Shown one piece after another: positions 1-8,984 of a stretch of 64,000 nt of DNA; position 1 is the stretch's first letter, and every line of letters begins with the position of its first letter. The DNA comes from JBLNDJ01 sp050261515. GTDB taxonomy: Bacteria > Acidobacteriota > Terriglobia > Bryobacterales > Bryobacteraceae. The notes below the pieces were generated by a model. The model was not told the DNA's origin, ran no database searches, and worked only from the letters and a program-made list of their open reading frames with translations. The position numbers were made by a program, and so were the translations under genes. The stretch lies in assembly GCA_050261515.1 (NCBI GenBank), contig JBLNDJ010000021.1:183678-247677 (forward strand), in the 5' to 3' direction.

Positions 1-1
1 G

Positions 2-1951
2 CCCGCAACGAACGGCTACCTCAGCCCCAACCGGAGCGATACCGGACAAATGGACTGTGCCTCCACAGCCACCGGGGGGCTGACGTGCAAGACCGACGAC
101 CGGGGCCTCGCGAGCGTGTTTTTTGTGCCCTCGATGACTCTCGATCCGTGGTTTGATTCCGTGAAAATGCAGGTGACCGCATCGATGGTTGACCAGGCCG
201 GAGCAACCCACAGCACGGTGTTTACGGCACTGGGGATTGCGGAGATCAGGAAATGGCCGGCGGCGAGTTCGCCGTCGAATGCCCCCACCACGTTTTCCGG
301 CAAGGCCGGCGACGTGATCAAGGGCGCGATCCGCGTCCAGGTGTTCTCTCAGGAGAAGTTGCAGCCGGTTGCCGGCGCCGGACTTTCGCTGCGCACGAGC
401 ACTCTCTACAAGTTCGGAGAGGCGCAGCCGGCTCAATGCGCCGGGGAAGGCGGCGTCGTTCTGGCGGACGCGCAGGGCGTGGCTGTGTGCGATCTGGTGC
501 TGGGAGACACGCCGGGAACGTACCAGATGTGGCGCGTGGTGGGCGGTCTGGCGACTGCCCCGCTGTACACGGTGACGATAGCGCCGGGGCCGCCGGCTCC
601 GAAGACGATCACGATCACCGGCGGCAACAACCAGAGCGGCGCGGTCAACACGAAGCTGCCCGTGCAACTGGCCGCCACCGTCAAGGATCAGGCGGGCAAC
701 CTGATGGCGAACCAGGCGGTGAGCTGGACCGTTCTGCCCGAGGGAGCCGCAACGCTTCAGAATGCGAGCGAAAAGACCGACTCGCAGGGACGCGCTACGG
801 CGACCGTTCTTCTGGGCGCGAACGTGGGTACGATTCAGATCAGGCTCAAAGCGGGCAATGCTTCGGCTATTTTCAGCGCTACGGCCGAAGCGGTCATCGA
901 GAACCTCGAACTCACAGCGGTCTCGGGCGACGGCCAGAGCGCACCGCTCAACGCGGCGTTTGCGAATCCGCTGGTCGTGAAGGCCGCCATCTCTTCGGCG
1001 GCCCAGAGCGGGCTTGCGGTCTCGTTCTCGGCGACGAACGGCTCGCTTTCCGCGACTTCGGTTACGACCGATGGGAGCGGGCAGGCGCAGGTCTACGTGA
1101 CGGCCGGCCCCAACACCGGTCCGGTCGAAGTGACTGCGTCGGCGGGCGGCAAGAGCGTGACGTTCCACCTGAGGGCTCAGTTGCCGTGGCCCGAGCTTAC
1201 ACCGGCGTCGTTCCTCAATGGCGCTAGCTTCACGCCAGGCTTTGCGGGCGGCAGCGTGGTCACCATCAAGGCGGCGGGGCTGACATCCGCTCTGAATGTT
1301 CCCGCAGGCACGTGCCTCACGGACGATTCGGGCCTTGGCCTGCCGACCGAAGGGGGCGCCCTGCCCACTACGCTGGCAGGCATCGAAGTCCAGTTCGGCA
1401 GCGAACTGGCTCCGATCTTCGCGATCTGCCGCAACGAGGATGGCACAGAGCAGATCAACGTGCAGGCGCCGTTCGGCCTGGCGCCGGGAACCGTCACCGT
1501 CATCCTGCGATACAAGAACGCGGGGCGGGAGTTTCCGGTCGAAGGCGTTGCCGTCCAGAGCGCCGCGCCGGGCATCTTCGAGTACGCGGTGGGTAACGCG
1601 CTGGCCGCGGTCGCAACCAAGGCCGACGGAAGCGTGATTTCTCCGTCGAACCCGGCGCATCCGGGCGACACGATCCACGTCTACACGACCGGCTTTGGAT
1701 CCGTGCCGGGGGCGCGAACCAACGTGCCGGCAACGTCCGGCCAGGCGCCGGCCTTCAGTCCGACGGCGACCCTGGGCGGCGTCGGGATGGGCGGCGTGAC
1801 CGCGGCGTATGCCGATATCGGCCTGGTCGTGGTGACGTTCCAGATCCCTTCGGGCCAGGCGTTGGGTGACGCGGTCGAGTTGATTATCGGCGCGAAGATT
1901 GACGACAAGGCTCCGGTCAACAGCCAGAAGTCTCACATCGCAATCAAGTAG
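2..1951 (+). CDS. 5'-truncated Ig-like secreted protein with Solibacter-type C-terminal domain
   Basis: The reading frame is open from base 2, ahead of the first ATG at 50, so the true start lies outside the window. The visible 649 residues carry at least two bacterial Ig-like (Big_1-type) repeats, one around 600-890 and one around 905-1170, recognised by the pattern of polar beta strands with 'KDQAGN' and 'DSQGRA/DGSGQA' turns. From about 1200 onward the sequence matches the style of the TIGR03437 Solibacter C-terminal domain: 'NGASF.PG', 'QINVQAPF', 'APGIF', 'NPAHPGD', 'YTTGFGSV'. Such proteins are exported and presumed surface or extracellular; the actual ligand is unknown. A strong hairpin follows the stop. 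Family assignment is solid, function is not. Confidence 0.85.
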   Translation, partial: PATNGYLSPNRSDTGQMDCASTATGGLTCKTDDRGLASVFFVPSMTLDPWFDSVKMQVTASMVDQAGATHSTVFTALGIAEIRKWPAASSPSNAPTTFSGKAGDVIKGAIRVQVFSQEKLQPVAGAGLSLRTSTLYKFGEAQPAQCAGEGGVVLADAQGVAVCDLVLGDTPGTYQMWRVVGGLATAPLYTVTIAPGPPAPKTITITGGNNQSGAVNTKLPVQLAATVKDQAGNLMANQAVSWTVLPEGAATLQNASEKTDSQGRATATVLLGANVGTIQIRLKAGNASAIFSATAEAVIENLELTAVSGDGQSAPLNAAFANPLVVKAAISSAAQSGLAVSFSATNGSLSATSVTTDGSGQAQVYVTAGPNTGPVEVTASAGGKSVTFHLRAQLPWPELTPASFLNGASFTPGFAGGSVVTIKAAGLTSALNVPAGTCLTDDSGLGLPTEGGALPTTLAGIEVQFGSELAPIFAICRNEDGTEQINVQAPFGLAPGTVTVILRYKNAGREFPVEGVAVQSAAPGIFEYAVGNALAAVATKADGSVISPSNPAHPGDTIHVYTTGFGSVPGARTNVPATSGQAPAFSPTATLGGVGMGGVTAAYADIGLVVVTFQIPSGQALGDAVELIIGAKIDDKAPVNSQKSHIAIK

Positions 1952-1969
1952 TCCGTTCCTTCTCCAAAG

Positions 1970-1997
1970 GGCACGGAGGCCTTCACGCCTCCGTGCC
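1970..1997 (+). terminator. Hairpin terminator after the Ig-like gene
   Basis: A perfect 11-bp inverted repeat (arms 1970-1980 and 1987-1997) with a 6-base loop begins 18 bases after the stop and is followed by a pyrimidine-rich run. It fits a terminator, although the tail is mixed C/T rather than a pure T tract. Confidence 0.65.
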
Positions 1998-2119
1998 TCT
2001 CCTTTCCCTCCGGTCACGAGTTTCCCGAAAATTTTTGCGCTGGAGTCTCCGCGGTTTAGAGCCGACGAGCGGGCGCGCGCGGCTTCAGCCGGGCCCTACG
2101 CTGAAGCGGAGGATCTATT

Positions 2120-2626
2120 GTGCCAGCTTTGAACAGGCCGACCTATGGTATCAGCGAGCTGTATTTGTTTTCCTATTACCAGACGCGCGAGGCTTACGAG
2201 AAGGCGACCGGGAAGACGTGCCCGCCCTGGGACAAGATGCGCAGGCCGCAGCGCTGGGAGGATCCCTCGGCTGAAGACGCCGCCGACGATTTTGTAGTTT
2301 ACGACAGCGTGCTCGCGGTGGACATGAAAACCGGCGAGCCTCTCGCGGGGCCCGACGGGCAGCCATACACCAAGCGCCTGATCCTGCCCAAGCTGGCGGC
2401 CGCGAGCGTGAACATACCGCCCAATGGGGCGAACGTCGAGGGTGCGGAGGTTCCCGAGTATCCGTGCCCGCTGCGGCCTCTGGAGCCGAACGAGGCGCTC
2501 TACTTCGGCCTGCTCGGCATTCCGGCAGTGAAGAACACCGATCTGTACGATGCGCAGTCCGCAGGCGGGTTCACCGCCAACGATCGGGCACTGCTTCAAG
2601 CGATTGCGAAAAAGCTGGGTGTGTAG
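2120..2626 (+). CDS. Hypothetical protein, 168 residues
   Basis: I do not recognise the family. The GTG start at 2120 is supported by GGAGG at about 2108-2112. The protein has no signal peptide and no membrane segment, is acidic in the middle, and contains several Pro-rich turns; a C-terminal piece ending 'IAKKLGV' looks helical. The composition is that of a real, soluble protein rather than an antisense shadow. It stands alone between the terminator of the Ig-like gene and a convergent secreted-protein gene, so the context gives no clue to its job. Confidence 0.7.
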   Translation: MPALNRPTYGISELYLFSYYQTREAYEKATGKTCPPWDKMRRPQRWEDPSAEDAADDFVVYDSVLAVDMKTGEPLAGPDGQPYTKRLILPKLAAASVNIPPNGANVEGAEVPEYPCPLRPLEPNEALYFGLLGIPAVKNTDLYDAQSAGGFTANDRALLQAIAKKLGV

Positions 2627-2632
2627 GCGCGC

Positions 2633-3451
2633 TCAGTTTTCGAACTCGACGCGGATCGGGATTATCTGGCCGGTAAGCCCGATCTTCAAATCGACCTTCA
2701 CAGGCGCGGGCACCGTGGCGGACGGCGTGTAGCTGAACAGCACGCGCGTGCTGCGCCTTGGCGCGACCTGCTCCTTCTCGAGCTTCACGGTAAGGCCGGG
2801 CGTCTCGGGTACGGAGAGCTTGAGACTAACGGCGCCGGGCATGGTGTTGGTGACGACGACGGCGCCGGTGGCCGCTTTCGGACTGAGCCGGACCAGTGTC
2901 TTGTCGACCCTAACCGACTTGCTCATCTGGTTCAAGACGTCGTCCACGCTCGGGCCCTTGCGGACGAGGGCGCTCGGGGCGGCTTCCGGCGCGGGACCGG
3001 CCGCGCTGGGATCGGCCCGTTTCATCACCCCGAACGGAGTGCGAATGACGGTAGGGTCGGTGTACCAGCACCACTCTCCGTTTTCGATCTTCCAGAGCGA
3101 TTCCTGCACGAAGTTGATATTGACCGGGCCGAACTGTGTGTTCATGACGCGTTCGCACTTGGCGGAGACGGTGGCTTTGGTGAAGTTGTCCGAATAAGTG
3201 ATCTTGGTGATTTCGAACTTGAGATACCTCGGCTTCTCGCTGGCGTAGTAGTAGTCTTTCGTGTCCTCGGCGACGAGCTGCTCGGCGAGCCGGTACTTGC
3301 CATCGACGTGGGCCTGGAAGAACCTAGCCGCACGCTCACGCAGGGCCCGATCGACCTCGGGCGGCGCGACCGCATCGGGCTGGTTCTGGGCCAGACAGGC
3401 CGCGGCGAATCCGAGCAGCGCGAGGAACGCGACTTTGCGCATAGAGGCCAT
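2633..3451 (-). CDS. Secreted hypothetical protein with NTF2-like N-terminal half
   Basis: A 272-residue protein with a Sec signal peptide: basic 'MRK', a hydrophobic stretch, then Ala-x-Cys-Leu-Ala before the mature part. The start could be Met1 (3451) or Met4 (3442); neither has a clear ribosome site. Residues about 30-140 have the feel of an NTF2-like fold ('RAARFFQAHVDGKY', then a strand-rich 'W.IENGEW' segment); residues 180-270 look like an all-beta domain similar to periplasmic Ig-like or DUF1573-type modules. It converges with the 2120 gene with only 6 bases between stops. Function unknown; fold guesses are inference. Confidence 0.75.
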   Translation of the reverse strand: MASMRKVAFLALLGFAAACLAQNQPDAVAPPEVDRALRERAARFFQAHVDGKYRLAEQLVAEDTKDYYYASEKPRYLKFEITKITYSDNFTKATVSAKCERVMNTQFGPVNINFVQESLWKIENGEWCWYTDPTVIRTPFGVMKRADPSAAGPAPEAAPSALVRKGPSVDDVLNQMSKSVRVDKTLVRLSPKAATGAVVVTNTMPGAVSLKLSVPETPGLTVKLEKEQVAPRRSTRVLFSYTPSATVPAPVKVDLKIGLTGQIIPIRVEFEN

Positions 3452-3457
3452 TTTACC

Positions 3458-3518
3458 AACCGCGCCCGCCGGGGCGGTCGGAACCGCGCTCGCCGGGGGC
3501 GGTCGGAACCGCGCCGGC
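3458..3518. repeat. Short GC-rich tandem repeat, about 2.5 copies of 24-25 bp
   Basis: Units start at 3458, 3482 and 3507 (the last partial), each beginning AACCGCGC and ending GCGGTCGG in the full copies. It lies between the start of the secreted-protein gene and the stop of the cytochrome c gene and can fold into GC hairpins. No function can be read from it. Confidence 0.6.
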
Positions 3519-3528
3519 TGAGGGCCGG

Positions 3529-4782
3529 TTAGTGGAGCTGGCGCATGAGATCGAACCCGACGAAAAGTCCGGCCGGCGTGTCCGCTCCCGGATCGCCGAG
3601 ATAAGAGGCGCGGGTTCCGGCTCGCTGCGACACGGTTGTTCCCGGGCTGTTCGTGAAGCCGATAGTGAAGGCGTGCCGCAAAATCTTCTTTTGAATGCCG
3701 AAGGCGTAAGCCGGCCGGTGGATGTCCAGGGGCCTGCCGTTGACCAGCGTCGGAATGACTTCGGCGACGAGCGCGACGGTGGGGCGGATGTCCACAGCGG
3801 CTCCGACTCCGGTTGAGAACGTGTTGTAGCCGGGAAGGTTTGGAATCGCGCTCGAACGGAATGAGCCCGGCAGGATCAGATGCCGGTTGTTGAACGACAG
3901 AGTCGGAACAAAATAGAGCTGAGCTCGGGCCGTGATGCTTCGGGCGAGAATCAGCTCGATGTTCTCCGTGAAATTCCTGGAGAAGTTGTTCTGACCTTCG
4001 ATCGAGAGCCTGGCGGTGGCGGTCAGCCAGTCGCCGCCGGATTCAGAGAGCAGGTTGTAGGCTCCCATGAGTTGAATGGGGCGCGCGATGAGACTTGGCG
4101 AGCGGTAGGCGGAAACGGAAAGCCTCTTGCTCACGCCGTACTCGAAGCCGAAGGAAGATATGGCGACGCCATCAAGCGAGCCGAGCGAGGCGCCGCGGGC
4201 AGGTCCGGAGAAGGCCGGATCAAAAGCGAAACGGTGCGAGAAGTTGACGTAGACGCCCTTGGCCTCGGGCGGCCTTCCTGTGGGCAGGCTCATCAGATAG
4301 TCGTCGCCCGGCTGATAGACGCTTGCCGCAGATTCAGCCGCGTTGGCCAGCGAGAGGATGTAGGACGCGACGGCGTCAATTTCGGGGGCGGTGAGCTTTC
4401 CTTCCCACGCAACCATCGCCGTGCCCTTCTTTCCCTTTCTGATCGTCTCGACAACCTTCTCGTGCGTAAGAGTGGCGCGCACCTTGGGATCGGTGAAGTT
4501 GGGGGTGCCCAGGCCCGGGTTGCCCTTGCCGCCCGCGCCGTGACACACCGCGCAGTTGCGATCGAAGACGGAGGCGCCGTTGGGGCGCGGCGCGGCGGCG
4601 ACCTGCTCCTGGACCGACCGCGCGGCGAGATCGACCAGGTAACGCTTGCCGTCGCGCTCCACGATGACGCTGGACGTCGATCCGTCGATGAAAGAGACGC
4701 CGGCGGCAACGGCCGGCGGATTGGCCGAGGCGTAGACGGCGCCGGCCGAAAGACACGCGGCCACTATCAAAGCTAGATACAT
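3529..4782 (-). CDS. Cytochrome c / outer-membrane beta-barrel fusion (DUF5777-like)
   Basis: The start at 4782 is chosen because AGGAGG lies six bases upstream and it gives a proper signal peptide ('MYLALIVAACLSAGAVYA'). The 417-residue product has a class I cytochrome c domain at about 65-140, with the heme motif C77-x-x-C80-H81 and a distal Met in 'GTAMVAW'. Residues about 165-417 form a strand-rich domain resembling DUF5777 outer-membrane barrels, with a terminal aromatic/hydrophobic segment. The likely role is periplasmic or outer-membrane electron transfer; a barrel with its own heme domain suggests electron exchange across or at the outer membrane, but that is inference. It is transcribed divergently from the sugar transferase at 4915. 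Confidence 0.8.
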   Translation of the reverse strand: MYLALIVAACLSAGAVYASANPPAVAAGVSFIDGSTSSVIVERDGKRYLVDLAARSVQEQVAAAPRPNGASVFDRNCAVCHGAGGKGNPGLGTPNFTDPKVRATLTHEKVVETIRKGKKGTAMVAWEGKLTAPEIDAVASYILSLANAAESAASVYQPGDDYLMSLPTGRPPEAKGVYVNFSHRFAFDPAFSGPARGASLGSLDGVAISSFGFEYGVSKRLSVSAYRSPSLIARPIQLMGAYNLLSESGGDWLTATARLSIEGQNNFSRNFTENIELILARSITARAQLYFVPTLSFNNRHLILPGSFRSSAIPNLPGYNTFSTGVGAAVDIRPTVALVAEVIPTLVNGRPLDIHRPAYAFGIQKKILRHAFTIGFTNSPGTTVSQRAGTRASYLGDPGADTPAGLFVGFDLMRQLH

Positions 4783-4914
4783 TCCAGTCCTCCTGCGCGA
4801 TTGGTTGCCGCAGCGGGCCATTTGGATGCAGGCGCGGGCGAGGATTCACAGGACTTTTACCAATGGCTCACCAATGCCAGCGGCGCGAAGCCCTAGCCTG
4901 ATCTCGGAGGGGAC

Positions 4915-5583
4915 GTGGCTGCCTATTCCGATCTTGCGCTGGAAGCGCGCGGGCTGGCTCGCGATGCGGCGGGCGCGCGAGCCATAGAGGCCGGCGAAAG
5001 GATCCTTGCGCTGATCCTGCTCTGTGCCGTTTTCCCGCTGCTCTGCCTTTCCGCGCTGGCGATCGCGCTGCTCTCGCGGCGATGCCCGCTGGTTGCGCAC
5101 GCGCGCGTGGGGCATCGGGGCAGGGAAATCTGGGTGCTCAAACTGAGGACGATGTGGGGACCGGCCGCGCGGAGCCGCGGGCGCGGGCTGCTCGTCGAAC
5201 GCCTGAAGAGCGAGCCGGTGCCGGAAGTGAAGAAATCCGACGACCCGAGAGTGGCCGGAGCTTTCGCGGCCGCATGCCGCAAGTTCTCGATCGATGAACT
5301 GCCGCAGCTATGGCACGTCGTGCGAGGCGACTTCTCGCTGGTCGGGCCGCGGCCGATGACGCGCGAAGAGCTGGACCAGTATTACGGCCGGGCCGCTTCG
5401 GAGATTCTGCGCATCAAGCCCGGCATCACAGGGCTCTGGCAAATCAAGGGGCGGAGCTCGCTCAATTACCGCCAGCGCAAGCGGCTCGATCTATTCCTGG
5501 TCCGCCACTGGTCGGCGCGCCTGTATGGCTGGATCCTGCTGGCCACGGTGCCGCGAGTCCTGACGGGCAGGGACGCCTGGTGA
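4915..5583 (+). CDS. Initiating sugar-phosphate transferase (polyprenyl-P), short PglC-like form
   Basis: GTG start preceded by GGAGGGG at 4906-4912. The 222-residue protein has one N-terminal hydrophobic segment (about 29-54) and then the bacterial sugar transferase domain: 'RVGHRGREIWVLKLRTM', 'DPRVAGAF...RKFSIDELPQLWHVVRGDFSLVGPRPM', and 'KPGITGLWQIKGRS'. It lacks the four-helix N-terminal region of WcaJ/WbaP. The family moves a sugar-1-phosphate from a nucleotide sugar to undecaprenyl phosphate at the inner membrane, the first step of a Wzx/Wzy polysaccharide. It is the first gene of the exopolysaccharide locus and is followed after 12 bases by a glycosyltransferase. Confidence 0.92.
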   Translation: MAAYSDLALEARGLARDAAGARAIEAGERILALILLCAVFPLLCLSALAIALLSRRCPLVAHARVGHRGREIWVLKLRTMWGPAARSRGRGLLVERLKSEPVPEVKKSDDPRVAGAFAAACRKFSIDELPQLWHVVRGDFSLVGPRPMTREELDQYYGRAASEILRIKPGITGLWQIKGRSSLNYRQRKRLDLFLVRHWSARLYGWILLATVPRVLTGRDAW

Positions 5584-5595
5584 TCAGGCGCAGCC

Positions 5596-6708
5596 ATGAA
5601 CATCCTGTTCATCGATCAATTCCACACCATCGGGGGAGGGCAGCGAAGCCTGGTTGAATTGCTGCCGCTCGTGCGCCGGCGCGGCTGGACGGCGCGAGTG
5701 GCCCTTCCCGGCCCAGGCGCGCTCAGGACGAAAATCGAGTCCGAAGGCTTCGCGGTGGATTCGATTCCATGCAGCGAATATTCGGCCGGCAGGAAGGGGT
5801 TGAGCGATTTGGGCCGCTATTTGGGCGAGGCGGGCACGATGGCGGCGGCTTTGTCGCGGCTGGTTGCCGCTCACCGGATCGATTTGCTGTACGTGAACGG
5901 CCCGCGCCCGCTTCCGGCCGCGGCGTGGGTGGGGAGGGCGAAGTCGATTCCTTTGGTGTTTCACTGCCACCACCGGATTTGCCAGCCGCTCGCGGCGCGG
6001 CTCACGGGAGAAGCGCTGCGCTGGTCGCGCGCACGCGTGATCGCGTGTTGCCGCTTTGCGGGCGAGCCGCTGGGCGGGTATGTGCCGGCGGAGCGGTTCG
6101 GCATCATCTACAACGGTGTGCCCCGGCCGGCGTGGAGGCGGCGGGCGCGCGATCCGGTGCAGGCATGGAACATAGGAGTCATCGGAAGGGTGGAGCCGGA
6201 AAAAGGACAGATGGAGTTCGTGGCGGCCGCGCGCATCCTTTCCGAGGAGTGCGGAAATTGCCGTTTCACCGTGGCGGGCGCGCCGCTCTTTTCCGGCCCC
6301 GAGTACTTCGAGCGGGTGAAAGAGGCGAGCCGCGATCTGCCGATCGAGTTCTCGGGATGGCAGGACGACATCGGCGCGACGTTTTCGCGATTGGACCTGC
6401 TCGTGGTTCCGTCTTCGGACATCGACTCGACGCCGCGCGTTGTGATCGAGGCCTTCTCGGGGGGCGTTCCGGTGGTGGCGTTTCCGGCGGGCGGCATTCC
6501 CGAAATCCTTCGGGATGGGGACACCGGATTCCTTGCGGCGAACGCGTCGCCGGCGGCGCTGGCCGAGCGCATACGGTCGGTACTTCGTATGGGACTGCGG
6601 CCGGTTCGCGAAGTTGCCGGACGCGCGTGGGAGGCATGGAGGGAGAGATACACGCTCGATCGCTATCAGGAGGAAGTGGGGGAGGCGATCGCGCGGGCCT
6701 CGTCGTGA
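5596..6708 (+). CDS. Family 4 glycosyltransferase
   Basis: A 370-residue GT-B enzyme. The N-terminus 'MNILFIDQFHTIGGGQRSL' is the usual first Rossmann strand plus a GG loop, and the C-terminal half has 'IGRVEPEKGQ' and 'EAFSGGVPVVAFPAGGIPEIL', the E-x7-E type donor-binding region. It adds a sugar to the lipid-linked repeat unit on the cytoplasmic face. It lies 12 bases behind the initiating transferase, so the two are very likely co-transcribed. Its 3' end overlaps that of the convergent nucleotidyltransferase-MFS gene by 43 bases. Confidence 0.9.
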   Translation: MNILFIDQFHTIGGGQRSLVELLPLVRRRGWTARVALPGPGALRTKIESEGFAVDSIPCSEYSAGRKGLSDLGRYLGEAGTMAAALSRLVAAHRIDLLYVNGPRPLPAAAWVGRAKSIPLVFHCHHRICQPLAARLTGEALRWSRARVIACCRFAGEPLGGYVPAERFGIIYNGVPRPAWRRRARDPVQAWNIGVIGRVEPEKGQMEFVAAARILSEECGNCRFTVAGAPLFSGPEYFERVKEASRDLPIEFSGWQDDIGATFSRLDLLVVPSSDIDSTPRVVIEAFSGGVPVVAFPAGGIPEILRDGDTGFLAANASPAALAERIRSVLRMGLRPVREVAGRAWEAWRERYTLDRYQEEVGEAIARASS

Positions 6709-8984
6709 AGCAGTGTGCGAAACAGGAACGCCGCAGCGATGGCGAGCGCCGCAGCGGTCACGAGCGTGAGCGGGTAACCTAAGCGCGCAATGGCGCTTCC
6801 GCCGGCAAGCGCCGAGAGGCTTGCCGCGAGCGAGGTCACCAGGAAGTAGAGGGACGAAGCGCCGCTTCGCTCGGCGGGCGCGACGCCGGTCATGAGCATC
6901 TTGAACATGCCGGGTTCGCTCATGTACTGGAAAGACACGTAGCCAGTGTAGGCCAGCGCCGCCGCGCCGCCGGCGGGACTGACGGCGAGCAGCACAAGTG
7001 CCACGCCCGTGGAGAGCTGCATCGAAGCGATGCCTCTCACGTCCCCGAGTCTTTTCAGGACCAGCGGCGCCGCGAGCACCGCGAGTACCTGGAACAATTG
7101 CGCGCAGGAATGGATGAGGCCGATGCGCGCGATCCCGATTCCCAGGCGCACGGAAAAGAACGCGTTGTAGAACGGGTTGAACATGCCGACGGCGATGCTC
7201 CAGCAACAGAGGGCGGCGAGGAATCCGGCCAGAAAGCGCGAGCGAGGATAGATCCGCGCTTCTTCGCGGGCGACCGGTTCGAAGCGCAGCTTTGCCGCGG
7301 GGACGGCTCCCAGGGCGGCGAAGGCAGCGGCGGCCAGCAGCGCCGCCTGTTTGGATCCGAGCGCGCCCGGCAGCGCTCCGCCGGCGATGCCGCCGAGAAT
7401 GCCGATTGACATCCCTGCCGCGCACGCGAGGCTGAAGGCCAACTGCCGGTTGCGCGCATTGCTGAGGCCGGCGACGGCGGGAGAGAAGCTCACGGCCCAA
7501 AACGACATGCAGCATCCGTTCAGGAATGCCGATGCAAGCAGCGAAGCGGGCGCCGCGTACAGGGCGCGTAAAGAAGCCGCAGCCGCGCCCCCGAGAATGG
7601 CGATCAGGAGCATGGGCCGAAGTCCTAATCGCCGGGTGAGCGCGGCCGCGGGAAGGGCTCCGAACAAGGCGCCCAAGCTCATCGCACTCGAGACTTTTCC
7701 GAGGAAGCTTTCGTCGAAACCCAGCGCGAGGAGGTGAAGGTTGTAGAGCAGGAAAAAGGCGGACATGCCGAGGCAGAAGAGCGCCGAGGCGGCCTGGAAT
7801 CGCAGGTAGCCCGCGCCCAGTTCCGAGCGCAGCCACCACCACTTGAAGCCGCCGAGGATGGTTGGGACCAGCGCGCGCGCGTGGTGGAGGAACCTGGGTG
7901 CGAGTTGCGAGAGCGGGCGGGCTCCGCGAGCGGCGGCGCCGGCCGGCGCCACGCGGCGCAGCAGGATGGCGCACTTATCGCGGGTGCTTTCGGCCAGGCA
8001 GAAATGAAGCCAGATTTCGTGCTTGTTCGGGTTGAACAACGCTTCGATGGGCGACTGCGCGTGGCGTTCGAGCCATAGCTTGACGTCGCGCGGCAGGCGT
8101 TCGATCTCTTCCTCCGCGTGCGGAGAAAGGTTGCAGCCGAACCACGCCGACACCAGACGGAAGACGACGGCCTCGAGGCGGCGCAAGGGCTCGGGGTGCC
8201 ACTCGCGCCAGGTTTCCCAGAACTCTCCGTCGAGGGCCCGGCGGTCGAGGAAGTGGGCGATCTCCCAGGCGCGTTGGAGCCGCGGGTCGCCGTGCAGGAG
8301 ATGCATCAACAGGTGCAGCGACGCGAAGGCGAGCGTGTCGGGCATCGAGAGAGAGCTCGCGCGCCGGCGGTTCCAGAACTCGCGCTCCGGCGGCACGGGG
8401 ATCGATTCGGCGTCGCCGTCCCACAGCTTGTAGTGCAGTTCGACGGCGACCGGCAGATCGGAGGCGAAGTAGTCTCCGCGCCAGTGCCAATCGCGGTCGC
8501 GCACCATGGGGGCGAGGTGCCGGGCTACGGAGTTGCCGATGGCGCGGTAGCCGAGATCGACGAGGGCCTGGCGCGCGCCGGCGAGCGAATCCGGACGGCA
8601 CCAGAGATCGATGTCGCCCTGGACGCGCAGGAGCGGGTCCGGCGTGAAGTCGGGCGAGTGGGCCATTCCCTTGAGCGCGACGAATTCGATGCCGCGGCGC
8701 TCGAACTCCGCGGCGATTTCGAACAGTGCGCTCCTCAAGCGCTCGAAGCGCCGCGAGTAGTCGCGCACGTTGCCCCGGATGCGCGCGCGCACCCAGGCGG
8801 GGAGGGCGTCGCCGCAGACGTAGTCGAGAGTGAGGGTGAGCTGGGCGGGATCGCAGAATGCCAGGACCTTGCGGAACTCCGCGTCGTCCAGCGAGCGGAG
8901 GCGGCCGCGCCAGGGACCGTCGAACCGCAGCGCTTCGAGGACCGCCAGCGCGTGCCGCGGGATTCGTGCTTCCTTGAGCGCCAT
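6666..8984 (-). CDS. Nucleotidyltransferase (NTP_transf_5 type) fused to an MFS permease
   Basis: This 772-residue protein has two unrelated halves. Residues 1-350 match the 'uncharacterised nucleotidyltransferase' family PF14907: LKG at 104-106, the metal-binding G-D-I-D at 123-126, and a conserved His in 'VELHYKL' (about 184). Residues about 397-765 are an MFS transporter with roughly 11-12 hydrophobic helices and the loop 'RRLGLRP' typical of the helix 2-3 motif. The ATG overlaps the TGA of the TonB receptor gene by one base (TGATG), so translation is coupled. Such nucleotidyltransferases are found beside HprK-like kinases in polysaccharide and lasso-peptide loci; fusion to an exporter suggests that what it modifies may be exported. 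Substrate unknown. Confidence 0.85.
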   Translation of the reverse strand: MALKEARIPRHALAVLEALRFDGPWRGRLRSLDDAEFRKVLAFCDPAQLTLTLDYVCGDALPAWVRARIRGNVRDYSRRFERLRSALFEIAAEFERRGIEFVALKGMAHSPDFTPDPLLRVQGDIDLWCRPDSLAGARQALVDLGYRAIGNSVARHLAPMVRDRDWHWRGDYFASDLPVAVELHYKLWDGDAESIPVPPEREFWNRRRASSLSMPDTLAFASLHLLMHLLHGDPRLQRAWEIAHFLDRRALDGEFWETWREWHPEPLRRLEAVVFRLVSAWFGCNLSPHAEEEIERLPRDVKLWLERHAQSPIEALFNPNKHEIWLHFCLAESTRDKCAILLRRVAPAGAAARGARPLSQLAPRFLHHARALVPTILGGFKWWWLRSELGAGYLRFQAASALFCLGMSAFFLLYNLHLLALGFDESFLGKVSSAMSLGALFGALPAAALTRRLGLRPMLLIAILGGAAAASLRALYAAPASLLASAFLNGCCMSFWAVSFSPAVAGLSNARNRQLAFSLACAAGMSIGILGGIAGGALPGALGSKQAALLAAAAFAALGAVPAAKLRFEPVAREEARIYPRSRFLAGFLAALCCWSIAVGMFNPFYNAFFSVRLGIGIARIGLIHSCAQLFQVLAVLAAPLVLKRLGDVRGIASMQLSTGVALVLLAVSPAGGAAALAYTGYVSFQYMSEPGMFKMLMTGVAPAERSGASSLYFLVTSLAASLSALAGGSAIARLGYPLTLVTAAALAIAAAFLFRTLLHDEARAIASPTSS

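Noticed and set aside
5584..7974. A 796-codon minus-strand open frame
   Set aside because: It is antisense to the glycosyltransferase and in another frame of the nucleotidyltransferase-MFS gene, with Arg/Pro/Ala-rich non-protein composition. High GC makes such shadows long.
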